Shown here one piece after another: positions 9,947 to 18,412 of a DNA stretch of 64,000 nt; within the stretch, counting starts at the first letter, position 1, and each line of letters begins with the position of its first letter. The stretch lies in assembly GCA_029254745.1 (NCBI GenBank), contig JAQWWZ010000059.1:62001-126000 (forward strand). Direction: 5' to 3'. This DNA is from Opitutales bacterium (GTDB lineage Bacteria; Verrucomicrobiota; Verrucomicrobiia; Opitutales; Seribacteraceae). The translations under genes and the position numbers were made by a program. The notes below the pieces were generated by a model. It did not search any database, was not told the origin of the DNA, and saw nothing but the letters and a program-made list of their open reading frames with translations.

Positions 9947-11431
9947 ATGAAAAAAATCCTTACGAATTTTGCCATCATCTTTTTTTTCAGCACCCTTTGG
10001 GCCAAGCCTGACAAGCCAAATATCATATATTTGATGTGCGACGAACTTGCGTATTACGAGCTCTCTCACATGGGAAACATGAAGATCAAAACCCCAAACA
10101 TCGATCGTTTTGCGAGAGAAGGTTTGCGCTTCACAAATGCACTTGCCGCATCTCCGGTTTGCGGGCCACTTCGATGTAACCTACTGACAGGAAAGCATGC
10201 CGGTCACTCCTCTGTTCGGGTAAATGATGGAGGAACCCCACTTCGGGCAGATGAAGTCACCATTGCTACCCTTCTTAAAGAAAGAGGATATGCAACCGGT
10301 GGCTTTGGGAAATGGGGCTGTGGTGGAAGAGGGTCAACTGGAGTACCTGAAAAACATGGGTTCGATGAATTCTTTGGATACTACGACCAGGTACATGCCC
10401 ATACATTTTACCCCCCTTACTTAATTCGAAACAGCAAAGAAGTGCCACTGGTTGGAAATGATGGAGGCCGTTCTGGGAAAACCTACTCCCATTACCGCAT
10501 TTTTGAAGAAGCCATTACTTTTATTAAAAACAATAAAAAGAAACCATTTTTTTGTTACCTCCCTTTTACACCTCCTCATGGCATGTTTGACATTCCCATG
10601 GAAGAACCTGCGTGGAAGCTTTATGAGAAAGAAGCCTGGATGAAAGATCCGAATGTTTCTCAAGATGCTAAAAATTATGCGGTTATGATATCGATGGTCG
10701 ATCGTCAGCTTGGTGAAATCATTGATTTACTTAAGAAACTTGGCCTTGAAGAACTTACCGCTATTTTCTTCACTGGTGACAACGGGGGCCAAGATCGATT
10801 TAAAAGCCAGGAGTATCCCCGTGGGTACTTTGGGCCCAATGTCTGCCCTAATACAGGTATGGAATTCCGGGGAGAAAAAGGAGATCTTTACGAAGGTGGA
10901 CTGAGAATTCCGTTTATTGTTCGCTGGCCCGGTCATGTGAGTTCTGCAAAGGCCAGTGATTTAGTCTTTTATCAGCCCGATGTATTACCCACCATTTCTA
11001 ATCTATGCGGTGCCCGGATTCCATCTGATACAGATGGGCTTTCTATTGCTCCAACTCTCATTGGAGCTGAAATGGCAGGACATTCTCAAAAACTTCACAA
11101 AATGCTCTATTGGGAATATTCGTCACAAGTGGCTGTTCGCTATAACCAATGGAAAGCAATCAAAACGGGAAAAGGAAAAAAAGCCAAGTGGGTCCTTTAC
11201 GATTTAGAAACGGATCTTAGCGAAACCAAAGATCTGGCCAAAGAACAGCCTGCTATTCTTTCCAAAATGGTAGAATTTGCTTTAAAATCTCACCAACCTG
11301 CCCGCCCAGGAACATTTACAGAGCCTTCACGCACAAAACATAACCGCGATAGGCAGGCTAAATATGGGTTTTCTGCAAAGGCGACTCAAATAAATAACAC
11401 TAGCCAGAAGCTAAAATCGAACAAAAGGTAG
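9947..11431 (+). CDS. Type I sulfatase (Cys-type)
   Basis: Signal peptide, PNIIYLMCDEL, active site VCGPLRCNLLTGKHAGH (CxPxR), TGDNGG. Confidence 0.95.
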   Translation: MKKILTNFAIIFFFSTLWAKPDKPNIIYLMCDELAYYELSHMGNMKIKTPNIDRFAREGLRFTNALAASPVCGPLRCNLLTGKHAGHSSVRVNDGGTPLRADEVTIATLLKERGYATGGFGKWGCGGRGSTGVPEKHGFDEFFGYYDQVHAHTFYPPYLIRNSKEVPLVGNDGGRSGKTYSHYRIFEEAITFIKNNKKKPFFCYLPFTPPHGMFDIPMEEPAWKLYEKEAWMKDPNVSQDAKNYAVMISMVDRQLGEIIDLLKKLGLEELTAIFFTGDNGGQDRFKSQEYPRGYFGPNVCPNTGMEFRGEKGDLYEGGLRIPFIVRWPGHVSSAKASDLVFYQPDVLPTISNLCGARIPSDTDGLSIAPTLIGAEMAGHSQKLHKMLYWEYSSQVAVRYNQWKAIKTGKGKKAKWVLYDLETDLSETKDLAKEQPAILSKMVEFALKSHQPARPGTFTEPSRTKHNRDRQAKYGFSAKATQINNTSQKLKSNKR

Positions 11432-11498
11432 TAAGCTCGCTACCAAAATAATATCAAAACTTGCCTAATTTAAATTATCCTGTTGAATAAGTAGTAGG

Positions 11499-12545
11499 AT
11501 GGAAATAACAAATTCGAAAAACAACAAGCTAAAGTCAGTGGCCGAATGGAAAGAGTTGGTCTCAGAATACCAACAACCGCACCTTGGCCGAGCGATTTGG
11601 CAAATTGTTAATACACTGGGTACTGTATTTTTAATTTGGGTATTACTTTATCTGACTTTATCCATTTCATGGTGGCTCACAATCGGCCTCTCCTTACTTG
11701 CGGGTCTTTTCCTGGTCCGAGCCTTTATAATATTTCACGATTGTGGACATGGCTCTTTTTTTAAATCTAAAAAAGCCAATCATGTACTTGGTTTTATTTC
11801 AGGCATGTTAACCTTCACTCCCTACCACCATTGGAGATGGGAGCATGCAATGCATCATGCTACTAATGGGGACTTAGACCGAAGGGGCATTGGAGATATT
11901 TGGACCCTTACAGTTAAAGAATACCTAAGCTCTTCACGACTAACCCGCATTAATTACAGGTTTGTCCGCAATCCCTTCATACTTTTCGTTTTCGCCCCGC
12001 TTTTCCTATTTATGGTTTTGGAACGTTTTCCGTCTTCTAAGTGCAAGCCCAGAGAAAGGCGTTCCGTACATGTTATGAACCTTGCCCTACTAGTTTGGTG
12101 TTTGGTCATGGGATCAATTTTTGGATTTCTTCCCTTCCTTGTCATTCAGGTTATCATGATGGCAGTGGCAGGAACCTGTGGAATTTGGCTCTTCTATGTC
12201 CAACACCAATTTGAAGATACTTATTGGGCCCAGGGAGAAGACTGGGACTTTACGGCGGCTGCCATGGAAGGAAGTAGCTACTACAAACTACCCAAAGTTA
12301 TGCAGTGGTTTTCCGGGAATATTGGTTTTCATCATATTCATCACTTGAACGCGATGATTCCGAATTATAACTTGGAACGCTGTCACAAGTCTGATCCTTT
12401 CTTTCAGGTTGCCCCTGAGCTCAATCTTTTCACTAGTTTAAAATCAATCACATTCCGTCTTTGGGACGAAGATAATAGTAAGATGATTGGGTTTCGCGAA
12501 CTCAAGCGTCAGCTTGCTATCGAAGATTTTAAAGAGGCGGCTTGA
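11499..12545 (+). CDS. Fatty acid desaturase (membrane di-iron)
   Basis: Histidine boxes HDCGHGSF, HHWRWEHAMHH and FHHIHHLN, plus TM segments. Confidence 0.94.
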   Translation: MEITNSKNNKLKSVAEWKELVSEYQQPHLGRAIWQIVNTLGTVFLIWVLLYLTLSISWWLTIGLSLLAGLFLVRAFIIFHDCGHGSFFKSKKANHVLGFISGMLTFTPYHHWRWEHAMHHATNGDLDRRGIGDIWTLTVKEYLSSSRLTRINYRFVRNPFILFVFAPLFLFMVLERFPSSKCKPRERRSVHVMNLALLVWCLVMGSIFGFLPFLVIQVIMMAVAGTCGIWLFYVQHQFEDTYWAQGEDWDFTAAAMEGSSYYKLPKVMQWFSGNIGFHHIHHLNAMIPNYNLERCHKSDPFFQVAPELNLFTSLKSITFRLWDEDNSKMIGFRELKRQLAIEDFKEAA

Positions 12546-13200
12546 TTCCAGAAGGCCACTGAATCGTGAACGGGGTTCTCCTGCCCTTTTCTTCGATCGC
12601 TCCTATTCGATCTTCAAATAAAAGATGCGGTAATCCTTCTTTTCTGTTTGAATTTCGATACCGAGTCAACTCATTCAGATTTCTTACATCCCTAAACTGT
12701 TTTCCACCGTCACCCCAGTACTTTTTATGGGGCTTGAATCGGTACCTACAGGTATTCAAGCAAGATAAGGCTTTTTATTTTTTTACGGGCCTGACCATAA
12801 AAGTAATCAAGTCCACCCCCAAGAGGATAAATAGAGAATAGCATCCCTATTGTGCCACTTACAAAACATACCAATTAACTCACCCAACACCTGGAAACAG
12901 GTCCGCTATCGTGGTCTCATCATTATTCTTTTGTACATCCCCCATGATGATGTCCAAAAACCTCTACTTCTATCGGATGATATCACCCGGTCAGAGACCC
13001 TGCCCGAACTGGGGAAAAACTTGATAGACATAAAGCTTCTCAAACGAAGCACCGTCATGAGCGAGCGAATCAATATAAGGAGTGGGAAGGTTCTGACTCC
13101 CGGTAATACTTAAGATCGCCCCGACCTTGATCATCAGTAAGAACGAAAGCTTCATTATGACTCACCTTCCGAAGTTCATGTCTGCAAAGGAGGCAAAAAC
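12529..13200 (-). pseudogene. Decayed sulfatase
   Basis: Reverse-strand fragments in shifting frames in sulfatase order: NEAFVLTDDQGRGDLKYY / TPYIDSLAHDGASFEKLYVYQVFP / NNDETTIADLFPGVG / IGMFCKWHN / GGLDYFYGQ / EEKGRRTPFTIQWPSGI. Interrupted by stops and frameshifts. Confidence 0.88.
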
Positions 13201-13231
13201 AAAAACCAACAAGTTTCAATTTCTCCTCGGT

Positions 13232-15115
13232 TTACTTTTCTGTAATGATGGCATAATAACAGCCAAGCTCTCCTTCGGGCACACTAAAAAAAGGTGAAAG
13301 CTTATGCTTTCCCTTTGTAAGCATAGTCTCAAAAACCACCCTTTTTGCTCCCGTTGTTACAGGCTTGGTTATTAAATCCTTACCGTTGAGGCGGAGGGTT
13401 GCCGACTTCGCACCGATTGCCTTCCCGACTTGGGCACGAAATGCTTTGCTCGCACCTGGAACCTGAGAGCCCGCAGGTAATGCTTCATTGATTGCCTTAC
13501 CTGACTCAGTAGGCCAGCGAAGAACATCGACTTGATATATACCAGTTTTCAGAACCTTAAGTGCCCAATGGCCCTCATGCTTTGCTTGTTTACCGGGGCG
13601 CAAAGGATATTTACTTCGTGTATGCCCCTGATTCCACGGAGTCAAATCTTCTTGAATCCAGTCATGACTCGTCAAGCGAACAACCGGATGGTCATCATGC
13701 CCCACATGTAACTCAGTTGTTTCAGCGAAAGTAGGTTCCAATTCAGCCCACCAGGTATCATAAAAGGCGATCATTTCTGCGAGGCGGGCGGGATGATCCC
13801 CAGCCACATTTTTGGTCTGCCCCGGATCCTTATCAATGTTATATAACTCCTTACCATTTACCAATCTCCAGCCTTGGCTCATGACCGATGATTGTTTCCA
13901 CTTTATGGGGTCTCGTACCCTCTGAGAATCGGTAACCAGCATACGGTCAGGCCAATCAACCCTACCCTTTGTGTCCAAAAGCTTGCGAATGGAGATTCCA
14001 TCAAATTGGTAATCTTTTGGCATTCCCCCCCCGGTTAAATCAAGCAGCGTTGGGGCCACATCGATAGCATGGCAAATTGTATCTATCTTTTTTAGCTTAT
14101 CCATTCCGCCATTTGGCCAGTGCATAAAAAATGGAACCCGGTGACCTCCATCATACTCACTTCCCTTTTGACCACGCATGCTAGCATTAAAAATCTGCCT
14201 CCCTCCTGCCGTTCCATTATCCGTGGTAAAAATAAAAATTGTGTTATCATGCACACCTAATTCTTTCAATAAAGCCCGGGTTTTGCCCACATTGTCATCG
14301 ATATTTGTAATCATACCATAAAAAGCAGCTACCCGGTTACTTTCACTCTCATACATTTCAAGATATTTTTGCGGAGCATGCAGGGGACCATGTGGTGCAT
14401 TGGTGGAAATATAAGCAAAGAAAGGTTTCTTCTGTTTCACGCTCTCTCGTATAAACCGGTTTCCTTCTTTAAAAAATACATCGGTACAAAACCCTTTCGC
14501 TTTCACAATTTTTCCATTGTGAAAATAACCACCATCAAAATACGCATTATCCCAAACATCAGGAGTTTGACCAACGCCTCCCCCCCCATGACGGTAAACC
14601 TCGGTAAAACCTCGGTCCTCTGGGCGATAGGGATAATTATCCCCGAGGTGCCATTTACCAAACATACCAGTCTCATACCCATTTTCTTTAAAGAATTGTC
14701 CAAGCGTTCCCTCATTGGCCCGAAGCATAGAACGCCCCATGATTGTATGCCATACTCCGGTTCGATTGGTCCAGTGACCCGACATTAACGCAGCACGAGT
14801 AGGTGAACAAGTGGGAGCGACATGGTAATCGGTCAGCCAAATTGATTCATTGGCAAGCTTATCCGTGTGCGGTGTCTTGATTCTTGGGTTACCCGTGCAG
14901 CCCAAATCCCCATATCCTTGATCATCTGTGATAACAAAAACAATATTAGGTAGACTTTTTTCATTCTCATTGTCCTTTTCTTTTTCTACCAATGACATCG
15001 CTTCAATCTCCTCCTGCTCATTGGAAGTTACCTCAGTACCAGAAGGAGTGCAGCCCGAAAAAATGATGGCTAGACCAAATAAAGAAATGAAGAAAAGATT
15101 ATTTTTAATATTCAT
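13232..15115 (-). CDS. Sulfatase, predicted lipoprotein, with C-terminal accessory domain
   Basis: FSGC lipobox; NIVFVITDDQGYGDLGC; APTCSPTRAALMSGHW (CxPxR). Confidence 0.96.
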   Translation of the reverse strand: MNIKNNLFFISLFGLAIIFSGCTPSGTEVTSNEQEEIEAMSLVEKEKDNENEKSLPNIVFVITDDQGYGDLGCTGNPRIKTPHTDKLANESIWLTDYHVAPTCSPTRAALMSGHWTNRTGVWHTIMGRSMLRANEGTLGQFFKENGYETGMFGKWHLGDNYPYRPEDRGFTEVYRHGGGGVGQTPDVWDNAYFDGGYFHNGKIVKAKGFCTDVFFKEGNRFIRESVKQKKPFFAYISTNAPHGPLHAPQKYLEMYESESNRVAAFYGMITNIDDNVGKTRALLKELGVHDNTIFIFTTDNGTAGGRQIFNASMRGQKGSEYDGGHRVPFFMHWPNGGMDKLKKIDTICHAIDVAPTLLDLTGGGMPKDYQFDGISIRKLLDTKGRVDWPDRMLVTDSQRVRDPIKWKQSSVMSQGWRLVNGKELYNIDKDPGQTKNVAGDHPARLAEMIAFYDTWWAELEPTFAETTELHVGHDDHPVVRLTSHDWIQEDLTPWNQGHTRSKYPLRPGKQAKHEGHWALKVLKTGIYQVDVLRWPTESGKAINEALPAGSQVPGASKAFRAQVGKAIGAKSATLRLNGKDLITKPVTTGAKRVVFETMLTKGKHKLSPFFSVPEGELGCYYAIITEK

Positions 15116-15280
15116 GTGATTTGATTAAGGGAGAATTCTTATAGATTCATTTAATTAAAATGAAAATCAAACTTAGTACACTGCTGAACCTCTTGACCAT
15201 CCATAAATTATATTTTCGTTAAACTTTATATTACCCCTTACGCTTGATCCTCGTTCATTTTAGGGATAGAAGGATACCTT

Positions 15281-15760
15281 ATGAATTTAGATCGTATCCT
15301 TCTCCTACTTCTTGCCATTGGATTCTTGGGGTGTGGAGAAAACCAACACAATCAAAACCAAAGTGCTCATGATGGACTCCACCAACATACCGCTCCCCAT
15401 GGAGGGAAATTAGTTGAAGTCGGTCCCCATGGAAGTGGATTTAATCTTGAGCTCGTTCTCGAACCTGAAGGTATTCTTAGAATTTTTATACTCGATGCCC
15501 ACGCAGAAAATTTTGTGCGTATTGCCGAAGAATCGATTGTGGTTGAAATCCTTGACCGTAACCATTCCACAACGAAGATCATTTGCCAGGCCGTAGAAGA
15601 TCCGGGTACTGGGGAAACGGTGGGAAACAGCTCTCTTTTTTCCTCAACTCGGGTAATCACAAATTTTAAGCCCTTCTCAGCAAAAATCGCAAAGCTTGCC
15701 ATCAAAGAGCAAGTCTACAACAACATATCATTTGAGCTTTCGCTGAATTCAAAAAATTAA
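15281..15760 (+). CDS. His-rich lipoprotein of unknown function
   Basis: Lipobox GFLGC; HDGLHQHTAPHGGKLVEVGPHG. Confidence 0.7.
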   Translation: MNLDRILLLLLAIGFLGCGENQHNQNQSAHDGLHQHTAPHGGKLVEVGPHGSGFNLELVLEPEGILRIFILDAHAENFVRIAEESIVVEILDRNHSTTKIICQAVEDPGTGETVGNSSLFSSTRVITNFKPFSAKIAKLAIKEQVYNNISFELSLNSKN

Positions 15761-15764
15761 TTTT

Positions 15765-16187
15765 ATGAGTATCGAAGATAAACGCGATCAAATCGTTGAG
15801 GAACTCATCCCTTTTGAAGATCACCTCGAACGGCTCACTTATGTAATTGATCGGGCCAAAGATCTTCCCGGGTTGAAAGACGATTACAAGATTGATACTT
15901 TTTTAATCAAAGGCTGCGTCTCCCAGCTCTGGGTCTTTCCGTCTTTCAGGGAGGGCAAGTGTTTTTATCAGGCAGATTCCGATGCATCCATCACCAAGGG
16001 CACCGCAAGCCTGCTTTGTGATTTATACAGTGGGGAAAGCCCAGAAGAGATTATAAAAATGGAGCCTGATTTTCTGGGAGATGTGGGTATTACCCAACAC
16101 TTGTCACCCAACCGCCGGAACGGGCTTACCGGGGTTCGTGAGAAAATAAAAGCCTACGCTCTTATGCACATGGCAAACGGTGACTAG
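15765..16187 (+). CDS. sufE: SufE family Fe-S assembly / sulfur-acceptor protein
   Basis: DDYKIDTFLIKGCVSQLWVFPSF matches the SufE Cys loop (KGCxSQVW). Confidence 0.92.
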   Translation: MSIEDKRDQIVEELIPFEDHLERLTYVIDRAKDLPGLKDDYKIDTFLIKGCVSQLWVFPSFREGKCFYQADSDASITKGTASLLCDLYSGESPEEIIKMEPDFLGDVGITQHLSPNRRNGLTGVREKIKAYALMHMANGD

Positions 16188-16214
16188 TTTCCACCACTAG
16201 CCCACCTCTTCTTG

Positions 16215-16700
16215 CTATGACTCGGACAGACAGACTCGAAGTCCAATGTATCCATACTTTTCACTTGGGCCGGACTCATATCCCCATGCTGACCGTAAAA
16301 AGAATAAGAGAGTCTAAACCACAAGCACCTACTTTCTACTATCTTTAGCCCGATAGAGGTCCCTGTGGATCAGTGATAACTTAAATTTTATAATTCTTCA
16401 TATTAAGCGAATCACCACTCCCATATGTTTCTTTTCTTAACATCGCTCCCGATGCGATTGTCCGAAATTTCCCGTCTTTCCTAATTCAGCTGGAGCTTTG
16501 ACTAACACTGCACTTGGAATGTATAAAAGTTTAATCTAGTTTCCACCCGAATATAAATTTCATGTGCCAGCTCTACATGCGTATTTCACTGTGCCTCAGT
16601 AAAAAAGTGAAAAGAACATTTCGGTGGTAAGTTTTCATTACGACTCAATTCCTCATAAAAGGACACGGTATCATCTCTATCAATCCGCTTTTAGGGAAAC
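16215..16700 (-). pseudogene. Decayed formylglycine-generating enzyme / SUMF1-family gene
   Basis: Reverse-strand fragments: SFYEELSRNENLPPKCSFHFFTEAQ / KYACRAGT / NIWEW / TGTSIGLK...WFRLSYSF / LRSAWGYESGPSEKYGYIGLRVCLSES*. Intact FGE family would read TEAQWEYACRAGT...GNVWEW...RGGSW...YGYIGLRVC. Several frameshifts and stops. Confidence 0.9.
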
Positions 16701-16722
16701 GATACTGGATCGGTCTCTCAGA

Positions 16723-16848
16723 CTATAAACTAATAACCCCTAAGAAAATCACCGTAAACAGGGCAATAACCACACCCGCAGACAGTGCTAATATAAATCG
16801 AATAAAATCTTTTGTTTTACTGTTTTCTAAAATATCAAAGTCTTCCAT
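16723..16848 (-). CDS. Small single-TM protein (41 aa)
   Basis: MEDFDILENSKTKDFIRFILALSAGVVIALFTVIFLGVISL*; purine-rich GGGGGAAAATTA precedes the ATG. Below the size cutoff of the ORF track. Confidence 0.6.
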   Translation of the reverse strand: MEDFDILENSKTKDFIRFILALSAGVVIALFTVIFLGVISL

Positions 16849-17286
16849 TAATTTTCCCCCATGTTTAAATACTGCTAATCCCCTTTCATGGAGTGTGCCA
16901 ATTTCAACAATTTATCAGTAAAGGAAAGAAATGGCTAAAATGTATACATCTGTAGGAATTTCCTCTTTATTACATGAATTAAATTCATAACAAGATTGAG
17001 TTCATTCTCATAGTATCTGCCCGCAAAACCCAAGTTGTAAAAAAAATATACAGCGGTAGCAATTGTCTCTGGCAATGAGAGATTCGTCTCCCACTCTCAA
17101 CGGCTGTGTTTTGAAATGTAAAGCCAATCTCCTGGTAATACTAGAACCTAGCCTTCGATAAAACCCTGAGACAAATCAAGGCTGGAGGAAAGAATCTTCA
17201 CGATGAGAAAAATCTCCTTTTCGAAACCGGCTAAAAAAACAGTCAAGGTTCGACTAGCATCAACATAAAATCTCAAATTTCATCAC

Positions 17287-17733
17287 TCATTCTTCTAAGC
17301 TGGAATCAGCCCATTTAGCCAATATTTGCATATATCCAGGCAGAAGGTCCAGATCTTGAGCTCCCTGGATCACCATTGCTTGGTATTCTTCACTGGGAGT
17401 TCCATACTGGTAATCATTAGATAGATAAACCCAAGCAGTAGACCCTTTTGCTCTGCTCTCTATCTCCGTAAACACTTGAATTCTTATTTTTTTATAGAAT
17501 CCTTGTTCTACGGCTTCATACAAGTCTAACTTTTTCCAGTGCTGGGACTGTAACGCCCAAAGCCCACCGTAAACCAAAGCCCCCTGAGACTGCTCGATCC
17601 CCGCATACCCACTACTGTTTATAAAATACTTCCAATCTGGCAGGAAAGCTTTGCAGAGAATTCGAGCATTTGGGCAGCGACGCTCCATTTGCGAAAAATT
17701 CATATTTGAACCATATGCAAAATAATGTTCCAT
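17287..17733 (-). CDS. Gamma-glutamylcyclotransferase (AIG2/GGCT-like) family protein
   Basis: HYFAYGSNMNFSQMERRCPNAR. Confidence 0.88.
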   Translation of the reverse strand: MEHYFAYGSNMNFSQMERRCPNARILCKAFLPDWKYFINSSGYAGIEQSQGALVYGGLWALQSQHWKKLDLYEAVEQGFYKKIRIQVFTEIESRAKGSTAWVYLSNDYQYGTPSEEYQAMVIQGAQDLDLLPGYMQILAKWADSSLEE

Positions 17734-17901
17734 GAATCATCTGTTGCTAGCCTTCATTTGATTCACTGGCAAGGGGATAGGATTCGTGCTTGTAAAATCT
17801 CTAAATGTGGTCAGTATCTTTTCACATCGTTAGGAGCCTGCTCATTTGCATGCTCCCTTGGTTTTACCATACTCTTTACCTAAAAGACATTGGACGAAAC
17901 G

Positions 17902-17945
17902 GCGACTCAGCTTCGGCTGGGTTGCGGATTTACTCTCGTAAATCC
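17902..17945 (+). promoter_or_regulatory. Two abutting hairpins in the rpsO leader (candidate S15-binding RNA)
   Basis: GCGACTCAGC-TTCG-GCTGGGTTGC (10 bp with two G-U pairs) followed at once by GGATTTAC-TCTC-GTAAATCC (8 bp), ending 26 nt before the rpsO ATG. Confidence 0.5.
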
Positions 17946-17971
17946 TTCGAACTAAGAAACTTAATAAAATC

Positions 17972-18238
17972 ATGTCAGAACAAGTAAATAAACAAAATAT
18001 AATCGAAGATAACCGTTCCCACGATAAAGATACTGGGTCCAGCGAAGTGCAAATCGCTCTCCTCAGTGCCCGCATCGCTCACCTTACGGAACACTTAAAA
18101 TCTCATCGGAAAGACTTCCATTCACGTCGTGGTCTTTTATTGATGGCGGCCAAAAGAAGAAAGCTTCTTGATTACCTTAAAAGAACAGATCTTAAACGCT
18201 ACCAAGCTATCATTGAAAAGCTTGAATTGCGTCGATAA
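17972..18238 (+). CDS. rpsO: 30S ribosomal protein S15
   Basis: [50 protein letters not shown]. Confidence 0.99.
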   Translation: MSEQVNKQNIIEDNRSHDKDTGSSEVQIALLSARIAHLTEHLKSHRKDFHSRRGLLLMAAKRRKLLDYLKRTDLKRYQAIIEKLELRR

Positions 18239-18412
18239 TTGCCTGACTTTTTACCCCTTTTCACTCTCGTGTTCCACGAGTAATTTCTCCTCAGTTTAAA
18301 ACATATACCGTACGCTATTGTGCGGTGTATAATAACAAATTTGAGGGACTTCGACCCGACAATCCGGTCTCATCGAAGGGATGAATAAATCAAACAACAG
18401 TAAGTACGAATA

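Noticed and set aside
12566-13113. ORF-track entries 12566..12841(+) and 12850..13113(+) as genes
   Set aside because: They are antisense to recognisable sulfatase fragments and have no plausible protein character.
17805-18075. ORFs 17805..17987(+) and 17842..18075(-)
   Set aside because: Overlap the structured rpsO leader and rpsO itself; better explained as untranslated leader.
18301-18400. Structured pnp 5' leader (CTTCGA...TCGAAG)
   Set aside because: Short 6-bp complementarity with no strong fold; not distinct enough to call an element.
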